Assembly (NCBI GenBank): GCA_031286695.1
Contig: JAITTY010000009.1
Location: forward strand, 186,001-250,000
DNA: 64,000 nucleotides
Source: Sphingobacterium sp.
Lineage (GTDB): Bacteria; Bacteroidota; Bacteroidia; Sphingobacteriales; Sphingobacteriaceae
Direction: 5' to 3'
Shown: positions 17,514-25,712 of the stretch, piece after piece
How positions within the stretch are numbered: the first letter of the stretch is position 1
How the letters are laid out: each line of letters begins with the position of its first letter
Made by a program: the position numbers and the translations under genes
Notes under the pieces: model-generated
The model's database searches: none
Seen by the model: only the letters and a program-made list of their open reading frames with translations
What the model was told of the DNA's origin: nothing

Positions 17514-18722
17514 TTAATTGACTTGAAGTGATGTCGGACCAAATTCTTCAAAGTGAATAGCTGTTCTTGGTACATTATGTTCAATCAGAAAATTATAATG
17601 TTTTGCAATAAACGCACCTGGACCGCAGATATAATACTCCGCATGCTGCTGTATAATATCGTCCTTGATCCTTGACAATTCTACCCACCCTTCATAATAA
17701 GAACTATCTTCCACCTCCAATTGATCATAGAAAATATGTTGATTGACATTGATATTAGCATGTGTGATCTCAGCGACACGATCCTTAAACGCATGTACTG
17801 CCTCGTTACGACATCCGTGTATCCAAGTAATCGGCACCTCAACATTATTGTTATTAGCTACTAGTTCTTCCAACATCGATATCAATGGTGTTTGGCCAAC
17901 ACCGCCACTAATAAAGACTTTTGGTTTAGCTGCTTCGTTTTGCAAAACAAAAACACCTGCAGGTGCAGACAGATCAACTAAATCCCCCTCCATGACATGA
18001 TCGTGGAGACGGTTACTGATCATTCCGTTGGGGTGTATAGTTCCTGCCTCACGCTTAACTGAAATTCGGTAATATTTTCCATTAGGTTGACATGAAATAC
18101 TATATTGACGGGGTTGTAAAAGATTTAGTTCAGGTAAGAACAGGCGTAAACTGATATATTGACCAGGCAAAAAATCTGCTACTGAACCACCATCAGATGG
18201 GTATAGATAAAATGAAGTGATTTCAGTCGATTCTTGGATTTTATGTTTCACAACGAACGGCCTCCATCCCGCCCATCCACCAGGTTTACTAGTTTGTTGT
18301 TCATAAATTTTTTGTTCGTGACCACTCATCAAAGAAGCCAATTGTTGATATGCAGCAGTCCATGCTTCCAAAAGTTCAGGCGTAGCACCGTCACCTAATA
18401 CTTCGCTGATCGAAGCGATTAGGTGTCTCCCAACAATTGCATAATGTTCAGGCCGAATATCTAAACTAGTATGTTTATGACCAATATTGTTAACAACAGG
18501 CATTAATACAGAAGGATCTTCAATGTGTTCAGCATATGCTAATACGGCCATTGCCAACGCTGTTTGTTGCTTTTTATTCCGTTGATTTCCCATATTAAAA
18601 ACATGTTTCAATTCTGGGTTGTGTTCAAACATCCGATTATAAAAATGGCTTGTTAATAATACACCATGCTCCTTAAGGATCGGTACCGTAGCCTTTACCA
18701 GATTTTTTTGATCTACTGTCAT
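17514..18722 (-). CDS. hmp: Flavohemoglobin (nitric oxide dioxygenase)
   Basis: Converts NO with O2 and NAD(P)H to nitrate, protecting the cell from nitrosative stress. The 402-aa protein has an N-terminal globin (1-140, proximal histidine in HKHTSLDIRPEHYAIVGRHL, near residue 85), an FAD-binding ferredoxin-reductase domain (RQYSIS near 205) and an NAD domain with GGVGQTPLISMLE near 270. The C-terminus HFEEFGP is typical. It lies 112 bp downstream of a truncated hemoglobin gene on the same strand. A palindrome shared with that gene lies 18 bp upstream of the ATG, suggesting a common regulator. Confidence 0.95.
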   Translation of the reverse strand: MTVDQKNLVKATVPILKEHGVLLTSHFYNRMFEHNPELKHVFNMGNQRNKKQQTALAMAVLAYAEHIEDPSVLMPVVNNIGHKHTSLDIRPEHYAIVGRHLIASISEVLGDGATPELLEAWTAAYQQLASLMSGHEQKIYEQQTSKPGGWAGWRPFVVKHKIQESTEITSFYLYPSDGGSVADFLPGQYISLRLFLPELNLLQPRQYSISCQPNGKYYRISVKREAGTIHPNGMISNRLHDHVMEGDLVDLSAPAGVFVLQNEAAKPKVFISGGVGQTPLISMLEELVANNNNVEVPITWIHGCRNEAVHAFKDRVAEITHANINVNQHIFYDQLEVEDSSYYEGWVELSRIKDDIIQQHAEYYICGPGAFIAKHYNFLIEHNVPRTAIHFEEFGPTSLQVN

Positions 18723-18739
18723 TTTAAATGAATATTAAC

Positions 18740-18765
18740 AATAAAAGATGGTTTTGTCTTTTATT
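18740..18765 (-). promoter_or_regulatory. Putative operator of hmp
   Basis: Inverted repeat AATAAAAGA-N8-TCTTTTATT, 18 bp upstream of the hmp start codon. The same arms and spacer length occur before the truncated hemoglobin gene (19271-19296). The AAGAT half-sites recall NsrR sites, but the spacing differs, so the regulator is unknown. Confidence 0.55.
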
Positions 18766-18834
18766 TAGTGAAAAAAATTTACTTTTTAATGTCAACTGAC
18801 CTGCAATAAGCTCATAATTAAATAGCCCTATTGG

Positions 18835-19215
18835 TTACAGTATCGGATTAATGTTATTACTTCTATAGTACATGATCTTGGATAAAAAAACAGCGGCCAT
18901 TTTATCCCCTCTCCACTTGGCCTCGTCAGCTGCTGCACCTTCAAAATATTGATCAACTGTTTCGCACCACAAAAATGTCCAACGATTAAAATGTGAAGTA
19001 TCAATAGGCATTTGAGCATGAACAGGAAAGGGACTATTGTGATAGGTATGTTCCCCGAGCAACATTGTTTGCCAAAAGCGATACATTTTTTGAAGATGGT
19101 TTTCCCAATCCCCTATTCGTTCATTAAATACAGGGCCAATAGTCGAATCCTTCTTCACTTTTATATAAAATGAGTCCACTAAAAGGCGGATGTCTGAAAT
19201 AGTTGTGATGTCCAT
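18835..19215 (-). CDS. Group III truncated hemoglobin
   Basis: 126-aa single-domain globin. Group III features: short N-terminus, PVFNERIGDWENHLQKMYRFW (read as two adjoining parts), the LLGEHTYHNSPFPVHAQMPI region, and HFNRWTFLW, which carries the proximal histidine. Group III globins bind O2 and NO and may take part in NO or peroxide chemistry. Neighbourhood with hmp and a shared upstream palindrome favour a role in nitrosative stress; this is an inference. Start ATG is clear. Confidence 0.88.
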   Translation of the reverse strand: MDITTISDIRLLVDSFYIKVKKDSTIGPVFNERIGDWENHLQKMYRFWQTMLLGEHTYHNSPFPVHAQMPIDTSHFNRWTFLWCETVDQYFEGAAADEAKWRGDKMAAVFLSKIMYYRSNNINPIL

Positions 19216-19270
19216 TGTTAACCCTACATATACTAATCGCTTATGCGATAGGACAAAGGTATAAAAAACA

Positions 19271-19296
19271 AATAAAAGATAAAAACATCTTTTACT
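19271..19296 (-). promoter_or_regulatory. Putative operator of the truncated hemoglobin gene
   Basis: Inverted repeat AATAAAAGA-N8-TCTTTTACT, the same design as the hmp site with one mismatch, 55 bp upstream of the globin ATG. Confidence 0.5.
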
Positions 19297-19490
19297 ATTT
19301 TTTTATGCAAGTTAAAGCACTCCCTTTATGAGCAGCGATGTGATTAGACTTATCACTTTTTATTTCAAACTGAGGATTTTCCGGGTTCGCATGATGGGTA
19401 TACCATTTGTAATCAAAGTTTTCACGATGTACGTTAACAACTACCCCTAGATACTTCCCACCACTTAATCATTATTCGATATATTTCCAT
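19295..19490 (-). pseudogene. Possible frameshifted small gene
   Basis: The 370-bp gap between the globin and DUF488 genes holds a protein-like minus-strand reading of 57 codons (stop at 19295-19297), including VVVNVHRENFDYKWYTHH and PENPQFEIKSDKSNH, but it has no start codon in frame. An ATG at 19490 (MEIYRIMIKWW) lies in a neighbouring frame and would join it if one base near 19460 were removed. This suggests a small gene broken by a one-base frameshift. The family was not recognised. Alternatively the resemblance to coding sequence is chance. Confidence 0.35.
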
Positions 19491-19585
19491 TAAATTTTCT
19501 TTAACTTTATATAAGCCATGAAAACTGTACGTCATTTTTACAGAAAAACAAACGCATTAAATTGTTGCATTAATAATCAATCATC

Positions 19586-19948
19586 ATGAAGATTGTCCTA
19601 AAAAGAATCTATTCACCAACAAGTCCAACAGACGGACTACGAGTCCTCATTGATAGATTATGGCCACGAGGAATGACCAAAGAAAGGGCGAGTTTATCGG
19701 AGTGGAATAAGGACCTTGCGCCCTCCGAATCGCTTCGGGTGTGGTTCCACCATAATCCAGAATTGTGGGATGAGTTTTCAAAAAAATATAGAATAGAACT
19801 CGAGCACAATAATTTTGGAAAAGAATTCCTAACACGCAACCAGCAGCAAGAAATAATTACCTTATTATATGCGGCTCACGATACAGAACATACACATGCC
19901 CTAATCCTTCAAAAATATTTACAGGATATATACAGACAACAAGCTTAA
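19586..19948 (+). CDS. DUF488 (YeaO-like) protein
   Basis: 120-aa cytoplasmic protein of the DUF488 family. Diagnostic stretches are IKRIYSP-like KRIYSPTSPTDGLRVLIDRL at the start, WPRGMTKE, and WNKDLAPSESLRVWFHHNP. Members are small and of unknown biochemical function. A cupin gene follows after 21 bp on the same strand, so the pair is probably one transcript. Confidence 0.87.
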   Translation: MKIVLKRIYSPTSPTDGLRVLIDRLWPRGMTKERASLSEWNKDLAPSESLRVWFHHNPELWDEFSKKYRIELEHNNFGKEFLTRNQQQEIITLLYAAHDTEHTHALILQKYLQDIYRQQA

Positions 19949-19969
19949 ATAAACTATCAGTTCATCTTT

Positions 19970-20278
19970 ATGCAAACGGCATCTATTTTTCAAAACGTTA
20001 CCTATCAGGACAAAAAGCCCAAAATGGACCTCCTACTGGAAACAAATGGCAGCAAAGAATATCGCTTGGCTTTTGCCAAAGGACAATATCTGAAGGAACA
20101 TAAAACGGCTGCATCGATTATTGTCGAAATTGTCGAGGGCAATATTGATTTTGGCGTTAATGGAAGCAAAATCAGTCTAACAAAGGGCATGTTAGTGACA
20201 CTAGAATCAAATGTACCTCACGATCTCTTTGCCATTACCCAAAGTATCGTCCGGCTGTCTATTCACAAAAAAGACTAA
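19970..20278 (+). CDS. Small cupin-domain protein
   Basis: 102-aa single-domain cupin-like beta barrel: EYRLAFAKGQYLKEHKTAAS carries the first cupin motif with one histidine, and VTLESNVPHDLFAI the second. Fewer histidines are present than in classical metal-binding cupins, so metal binding is uncertain. Probably cotranscribed with the upstream DUF488 gene. Substrate unknown. Confidence 0.75.
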   Translation: MQTASIFQNVTYQDKKPKMDLLLETNGSKEYRLAFAKGQYLKEHKTAASIIVEIVEGNIDFGVNGSKISLTKGMLVTLESNVPHDLFAITQSIVRLSIHKKD

Positions 20279-20295
20279 AGAAGAGTCTGTGTGAC

Positions 20296-20790
20296 TTAAC
20301 GGTCTTTGAGCTCAATAACCTCCAGGTTCTCAATTTTATCTTTATTGATATCAAACCGCATTAAAGTCCTTACTTTATGCCAGCCCTGCTTACCTGCTGC
20401 ACCTGGATTGAGGTGAAGGCATTGAATCTTGGGATCGAAGATAACCTTTAAAATATGTGAGTGCCCCGTAATAAATAATTTTGGCGGATTTTTCATCAGT
20501 TCTGCTTTGATTCGAGGAGCATATTTCCCGGGATAGCCACCAATGTGTGTCATAAAGACATCCACCTCTTCGCAAGTAAACCTTAGATCTTCTGGGAACC
20601 GTAAACGGATGTCCTGACCATCAATGTTTCCGTATACTCCACGCAGTGGCTTAAAAGCGGCTAACCGATCCGCAACATCAGGATCACCAAAATCTCCCAC
20701 ATGCCATATTTCATCGCAGGCTGCAAAATGAGTAAATACAGCTTCATCTAAAAAAGAATGTGTATCTGAGAGTAATCCGATTTTTGTCAT
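20296..20790 (-). CDS. YfcE-type metallophosphoesterase
   Basis: Small calcineurin-like phosphodiesterase, 164 aa from the ATG (a GTG lies one codon upstream). All metal motifs are present: LLSDTH, VGDFGD, GNIDG, MTHIGG, GHSH and NPGA. Family members (YfcE/MJ0936 type) act on phosphodiesters; the natural substrate is unknown. The start lies 3 bp from the stop of the tRNA methyltransferase gene, so the two form an operon. Confidence 0.9.
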   Translation of the reverse strand: MTKIGLLSDTHSFLDEAVFTHFAACDEIWHVGDFGDPDVADRLAAFKPLRGVYGNIDGQDIRLRFPEDLRFTCEEVDVFMTHIGGYPGKYAPRIKAELMKNPPKLFITGHSHILKVIFDPKIQCLHLNPGAAGKQGWHKVRTLMRFDINKDKIENLEVIELKDR

Positions 20791-20793
20791 CAC

Positions 20794-21501
20794 TTAAAAA
20801 GCTAAAAAATAAGGAGCCAAGGCATTTCGATAAGCTTCTGAATAAATACCCTTGGCGGCATAAATAACAAAGGCACGTTTTACGAGCTGTTCAACACGTA
20901 AGCGTTCAAATGTAACGATTTTCCGAATGACCGATTCCCCTTCAAAGGAGCTTATTTGCACTTCACTGGAACAGTATAAGCCTCTTTCTGCTGAAATTTT
21001 AGTCAACGTTTCCGCTAATGCCGTCGGAACAATCAGCACTAATTTCCCCGAGCTCGATAAACGTAAAGCAGCGAAATCCAGCAGTTCAGCAAAAAAATCC
21101 AGATCGGTATGTCGCGCCAGTTTCTTGCGATCATCCGGATTATGCAATGAATCTGTGTAAAACGGTGGATTTGATACGATCAGATCGTAATACCCTTGCA
21201 CATCCATTTGCTGAAAGGAGGAAGCATGCAACACTAAACGTTCCTGGAAAATGGAATTACGGAAATTTCTGTCTGCCATCGCAGCAGCCAAAGGGTCAAT
21301 TTCAACAGCCTCTACCCTGCTGTCTACAAGTCGTTGAGCCAACATCAATGCAATAACCCCCGTACCTGTACCTACATCCAGTACCCGGTCCACAGGTTCT
21401 ACCTCCAGCAAGGAAGCCAGCAGTACGCCATCTGTGTTAATTTTCATTGCACAGTCAGACTGATCAACCTCAAACTGTTTAAACCGAAATATCGACGCCA
21501 T
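20794..21501 (-). CDS. trmN6: tRNA1(Val) (adenine-37-N6)-methyltransferase
   Basis: SAM-dependent N6-adenine methyltransferase (YfiC family), 235 aa. The N-terminal FRFKQFEVDQSDCAMKINTD and GVLLAS are characteristic; the SAM loop is LDVGTGTGVIALMLAQR and the catalytic motif is SNPPFY. It modifies A37 of tRNA-Val. Upstream partner of the metallophosphoesterase gene on one short transcript. Confidence 0.92.
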   Translation of the reverse strand: MASIFRFKQFEVDQSDCAMKINTDGVLLASLLEVEPVDRVLDVGTGTGVIALMLAQRLVDSRVEAVEIDPLAAAMADRNFRNSIFQERLVLHASSFQQMDVQGYYDLIVSNPPFYTDSLHNPDDRKKLARHTDLDFFAELLDFAALRLSSSGKLVLIVPTALAETLTKISAERGLYCSSEVQISSFEGESVIRKIVTFERLRVEQLVKRAFVIYAAKGIYSEAYRNALAPYFLAF

Positions 21502-21598
21502 AAGCCAAAGATAAAACTTTTACAACCTTTGGCACAAACAAACCAGTGTATCATGCAATTTATTTGCTAATTTAGTCAGCAACAAATCTATATAAGCC

Positions 21599-22756
21599 AT
21601 GAATATCCGTCAGCTTGCTCTTATGATATTGATCATCATTGCTGTGCTTCCCACAAAACTACTGTATGCACAAGAGAATTGTGACCGACATACAGCTGAA
21701 ATACTTCCGTTATTGACAAAGACATTGAACAACAATGACTTTGATAAAATTGATCCTTTACTCAATAGTATGCAAGCAAGTTGTGGTGTCAACGAGTTTG
21801 TACAGCGTTTACGTATTCTTGTATACATCATTGAAAAGAAGAATAGCACAACAGAGATCAAACATTATCTAGACAACCAATTCGATAAAATCTTTCTACA
21901 GAGACTAGATGCGGCAGACCGGGAAGATTTCGCAGGTCAATACGATCAGGATAAAGCAAAATACAATTTCGTGCCATTAAGGCATCCCCTGGACGGCCTG
22001 ATAAAAGTAAGAGCTAAAGCTCTTCTTGCTTCGGATAGTTATACGTTGAGCGATCAGGAGAAAGATATTTTACAGCTCTTTTCGGATACTGAAGTTGTCA
22101 ATGCCATACAAGACCAACAATCTGACGAACAAGATAATCAACAGCGGTTTCCAACACCCAAAGTGTACAGAGATAGACAGAAAGCTAAAATGGGCTATGT
22201 TCCTTCAATCGGCGTAGTTACCCCACTTGGTGGAGCGAACAAAATTTTCGGAACCAATATAAGCTTTGGATTTATGCTGATGAGCTCCCTGGAAAGAAAA
22301 TTTATTTTCGAAGGGGGCTTCAAAGTGCGTATCAACTCAAACGACCGCAATATTGATTACAATTACGAAGGCTCCAATGTTTCTGTCAATTCTTCCGCCA
22401 CTGCGTTTATGGGCGGTGCGGTAGGCTACAAAGTTTTTGACAATGATAAATTTATACTGATTCCAAAAGGTATCCTGGGCATTGATATTACAGATACCGG
22501 CATCACTGAAAGTGCATATTCCTCTGGTTATTATGATCCAGATGGCTATTATTATGATGGTGGATACACCGATCGTATGGTAACCATCAATAATGTCCAC
22601 TTGGGGCTTGGTCTTGCATCGCTATTTCGCATGAAAAACCAAAAGTACATCGGTTTCGAACTTGGCTATCACTACACGCCCTATGATGCAAGCAGTAAAG
22701 TATTGAGCCCGATACAAGCAAATTACGGAAGCTTGGAGCTATTCTTCAGATTTTAA
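21599..22756 (+). CDS. Uncharacterised outer-membrane protein with a helical N-terminal domain
   Basis: 385-aa exported protein with signal peptide MNIRQLALMILIIIAVLP and cleavage after LLYAQ. Residues about 27-190 are helical and charged (CDRHTAEILPLLTKTLNNND), then a Gln/Asp-rich linker. From about 200 the sequence turns into alternating strands rich in Gly, Tyr and Phe (IGVVTPLGGANKIFGTNISF) and ends YGSLELFFRF, the C-terminal aromatic typical of beta-barrel outer-membrane proteins. Not recognised as a named family. Confidence 0.68.
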   Translation: MNIRQLALMILIIIAVLPTKLLYAQENCDRHTAEILPLLTKTLNNNDFDKIDPLLNSMQASCGVNEFVQRLRILVYIIEKKNSTTEIKHYLDNQFDKIFLQRLDAADREDFAGQYDQDKAKYNFVPLRHPLDGLIKVRAKALLASDSYTLSDQEKDILQLFSDTEVVNAIQDQQSDEQDNQQRFPTPKVYRDRQKAKMGYVPSIGVVTPLGGANKIFGTNISFGFMLMSSLERKFIFEGGFKVRINSNDRNIDYNYEGSNVSVNSSATAFMGGAVGYKVFDNDKFILIPKGILGIDITDTGITESAYSSGYYDPDGYYYDGGYTDRMVTINNVHLGLGLASLFRMKNQKYIGFELGYHYTPYDASSKVLSPIQANYGSLELFFRF

Positions 22757-22770
22757 GCAATAGCCCTTCA

Positions 22771-22866
22771 AAAACCTTCACTTCCTGACTTCGCACACAC
22801 CAACAGCAATGAAAGTGAGCTGAAGGTTTTTTCTGGCCAATAAGACCAGACACTTTCAGAAAAAAA
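22771..22866. repeat. Dispersed intergenic repeat, copy 1
   Basis: About 95 bp that reappear at 54112-54201 with roughly 80 percent identity by eye. Shared blocks include AAAACCTTCA, TGACTTCGCA, AATGAAA, CCAATAA and GACACTTTCA. This copy contains an inverted repeat AAAACCTTCA (22771-22780) / TGAAGGTTTT (22821-22830) and a second pair GAAAGTG / CACTTTC, so it can fold. It lies at the 3' side of minus-strand mutS, next to its terminator, as copy 2 does for rpsO. Confidence 0.65.
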
Positions 22867-22908
22867 TACGCCAGATGATGTTTACCCTAAAAAACATCAT
22901 CTGGCGTA
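22867..22908. terminator. Terminator between convergent genes (mutS 3' end)
   Basis: 17-bp perfect stem TACGCCAGATGATGTTT / AAACATCATCTGGCGTA with an 8-nt loop; A-rich on the left, so it supplies a U tract for mutS transcripts. Confidence 0.8.
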
Positions 22909-22968
22909 TGTAAATCGAAGAACACAAATCCCACTTGAGATCAAGTGTCCTAATATCCAAAGAAAGAT

Positions 22969-25575
22969 TTAATTCTTTAAAAGGCGTTGTATCTCATCCA
23001 ATTTCATTAATGCTTCAACCGGAGTAAGCGAATTAACATCCAGGTTATTCAGCATATCCCTGATCTTATTCAAGACAGGATCATCAATAGAAAACATCTG
23101 CAATTGGTAGGCCTGTTTCTGGATTTTGCGCATGCTATCTTTAATCTGCTCTCCTCCTGTACGCTCCTGCTCCAGCCTTTTCAAGATTTGATTAGCCCGA
23201 TTAAGCAGCTTTTGCGGCATTCCAGCGAGCTTCGCTACGTGAATTCCGAAACTATGTTCGGAGCCTCCAGGAACAAGTTTACGCAAGAAAATAACTTTGT
23301 TATTAACCTCCTTCACCGTTACATTATAGTTTTTTATACGATCCAGCGAAGTAGTCAGCTCGTTTAATTCATGGTAATGCGTGGCAAACAAGGTTTTTGC
23401 CTTAGCTGCAGGATGATTATGTAAAAACTCGGCAATAGCCCAGGCAATAGAAATACCGTCATAAGTGCTTGTACCACGACCGATTTCATCCAGAAGAATA
23501 AGACTGCGATCCGATAGATTATTCATGATGCTCGCCGTCTCATTCATCTCCACCATAAATGTAGATTCACCCGAAGAAAGATTGTCCGAAGCACCGACAC
23601 GGGTGAAAATTTTGTCAACCAAACCGATCTTAGCCTCTTTTGCTGGAACGAAGCAACCAATTTGCGCCATTAGCACGATCAATCCAGTCTGACGGAGCAA
23701 TGCAGATTTACCCGCCATGTTAGGGCCCGTAATAATAATAATCTGCTGTGTTTTCGGATCTAAAAAAGTATCATTGGTAATATAATCCTCACCTATTGGC
23801 AGGTTTCTTTCAATAACAGGGTGTCTTCCACCTTTAATATCCAAAACCTTGCTCTCGCTGACTTCGGGTTTTACATAATAGTTTTTCTCCGCTACAACAG
23901 CAAAGTTAAGCAGTACATCCAACTTAGCTATGAGCTGGGCGTTGAGCTGAATAGGTTTGATGTATTCAGCAATGGCAACCAATAGCTCAGCATATAATCT
24001 ATTCTCAAGCGCTTGGATCTTCTCCTCAGCACCGAGAATCTGTTCTTCATATTCTTTAAGTTCCTCCGTAATGTAACGTTCAGCATTCACCAATGTCTGT
24101 TTACGGATCCACGTCGTCGGAACTTTATCTTTGTGCGTATTTGTGACCTCCAGATAATAACCGAAAACATTATTGAACGCTATTTTTAAAGAAGGAATCC
24201 CTGTGAGCTCCGCTTCCCTTTTTTGGATCTCAAGCAGATAATCCTTGCCACCAAAAGCGATCTTGCGCAAGCGATCCAATTCAGGGTCCACCCCTTCCGC
24301 GATTACACTCCCTTTGTTGATTGCGACAGGAGGATCCGCCTGAACCTGTTGCTCGATTTTTTCACGTATAACAGCACAAGCATCTAACTGATCTGAGATT
24401 GTCCGAAGAGAATCAGCATCTTTACGATCGGTAAGTTCCTTCAATTTCTCAATAGCATATAATGCGCGCTTCAATTGTACAATTTCCCGCGGATTTGCTT
24501 TTTGTAGTCCGATCTTGGAAATTAAACGCTCCAGATCTCCCACCTGCTTGATCTGACCAATCAATTCATCCCGTAAATCACGGTTAGTGAAGAAGAAATC
24601 TACGACATTCAATCGCTCCTGAATACTCTTTTTGTCTTTCAGCGGCATCACGATCCAGCGCCTGAGCAGACGCGCTCCCATTGGACTGGATGTATGATCC
24701 AATACATCGGATAGTGTAACCGCATTTTCATTCAACGATCCGATTAATTCCAAATTGCGAATCGTAAAACGATCTAGCCACATAAAACGGTCCTCTTCAA
24801 TACGGGAAAGCGTAGAAATGTGCTGCAGATTACGATGCTCGGTTTCATTGAGGTAATGCAATGCTACACCAGCAGCAACAACTCCTGCTGTCATGCGGTC
24901 CACGCCAAATCCTTTCATCGAGGAGACTTCAAAATGCTTCAATAGCGTTTCAGTGGCATAATCACCGGTATAAGGCCACTCGTCAAGAAAATAGGTATAA
25001 TATTGTGATCCAAACTGCTCTGTAAACTCCTTGCTCTGTTTTTTGGAAAGAATAATTTCTCTCGGTTTAAAGCCTTGAAGCAATTTATCTATATAGGCCA
25101 CACTACCTTGAGCAACCAGAAATTCTCCTGTTGAAATATCCAGGAAAGAAATACCGATCCGCTCCTTTTCGATAAAGATTGATGCTAAATAATTATTCGA
25201 TTTCTGTTGAACAATATTGTCACTGTAAGAGACTCCAGGCGTCACCAGCTCGGTCACACCACGCTTAACAATTGTTTTTGTCGTTTTCGGATCCTCCAGC
25301 TGATCACAGATCGCCACCCGTTGGCCGGCACGTACAAGTTTCGGAAGATAGGTTTCCAATGAATGATGGGGAAAACCGGCCAATGCAGTTTCCGATTCCG
25401 AGCCATTGCCACGCTTCGTCAAAACGATGCCCAAAATCTGGGCAGCTTTGATCGCATCCTCTCCAAATGTCTCGTAAAAATCGCCAACACGGAACAACAA
25501 CAACGCTCCAGGATACTTAATCTTGATCGCATTGTACTGTTGCATCAATGGGGTCACTTTCTTTTCTTTTGCCAA
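22969..25575 (-). CDS. mutS: DNA mismatch repair protein MutS
   Basis: Recognises mismatches and small loops and recruits MutL. The 868-aa length is typical. The mismatch-reading Phe-x-Glu is FYE at residues 33-35 (RVGDFYETFGEDA); the connector, lever and clamp domains follow; the ABC-type ATPase has Walker A GPNMAGKS near 620 and Walker B LILLDEIGRGTS, with the ATHYHEL loop after it. The start is TTG: an in-frame stop lies just upstream and the conserved TPLMQQY begins only seven residues in, so a later ATG would cut it. A promoter is visible upstream. Confidence 0.96.
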   Translation of the reverse strand: MAKEKKVTPLMQQYNAIKIKYPGALLLFRVGDFYETFGEDAIKAAQILGIVLTKRGNGSESETALAGFPHHSLETYLPKLVRAGQRVAICDQLEDPKTTKTIVKRGVTELVTPGVSYSDNIVQQKSNNYLASIFIEKERIGISFLDISTGEFLVAQGSVAYIDKLLQGFKPREIILSKKQSKEFTEQFGSQYYTYFLDEWPYTGDYATETLLKHFEVSSMKGFGVDRMTAGVVAAGVALHYLNETEHRNLQHISTLSRIEEDRFMWLDRFTIRNLELIGSLNENAVTLSDVLDHTSSPMGARLLRRWIVMPLKDKKSIQERLNVVDFFFTNRDLRDELIGQIKQVGDLERLISKIGLQKANPREIVQLKRALYAIEKLKELTDRKDADSLRTISDQLDACAVIREKIEQQVQADPPVAINKGSVIAEGVDPELDRLRKIAFGGKDYLLEIQKREAELTGIPSLKIAFNNVFGYYLEVTNTHKDKVPTTWIRKQTLVNAERYITEELKEYEEQILGAEEKIQALENRLYAELLVAIAEYIKPIQLNAQLIAKLDVLLNFAVVAEKNYYVKPEVSESKVLDIKGGRHPVIERNLPIGEDYITNDTFLDPKTQQIIIITGPNMAGKSALLRQTGLIVLMAQIGCFVPAKEAKIGLVDKIFTRVGASDNLSSGESTFMVEMNETASIMNNLSDRSLILLDEIGRGTSTYDGISIAWAIAEFLHNHPAAKAKTLFATHYHELNELTTSLDRIKNYNVTVKEVNNKVIFLRKLVPGGSEHSFGIHVAKLAGMPQKLLNRANQILKRLEQERTGGEQIKDSMRKIQKQAYQLQMFSIDDPVLNKIRDMLNNLDVNSLTPVEALMKLDEIQRLLKN

Positions 25576-25601
25576 CTTTTAAAATCAATTTTTATGAAGC
25601 G

Positions 25602-25633
25602 TAAAAATAGGATAATATCGTCGCTTTGGCAAA
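25602..25633 (-). promoter_or_regulatory. Promoter of mutS
   Basis: On the minus strand: TTTG at 25633-25630, a 20-bp spacer, and TATTTTTA at 25609-25602 (seven of eight to TAnnTTTG). The leader would be about 20 nt. Confidence 0.5.
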
Positions 25634-25685
25634 CGATACACTCAACTTCTCGACAAAATCATTTCCATTAAACAAGAATATAAGC

Positions 25686-25693
25686 TAAGTTTG
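25686..25693 (+). promoter_or_regulatory. -7 element of mtgA
   Basis: Perfect TAAGTTTG 20 bp upstream of the mtgA ATG. No clear -33 TTG at the ideal distance. Confidence 0.45.
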
Positions 25694-25712
25694 TATCCGA
25701 AAAAAATTAGTC

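Noticed and set aside
19501..19585. Operator at CTGTA-N9-TACAG before the DUF488 gene
   Set aside because: Five-base arms with an odd spacing are expected by chance and no second copy was found.
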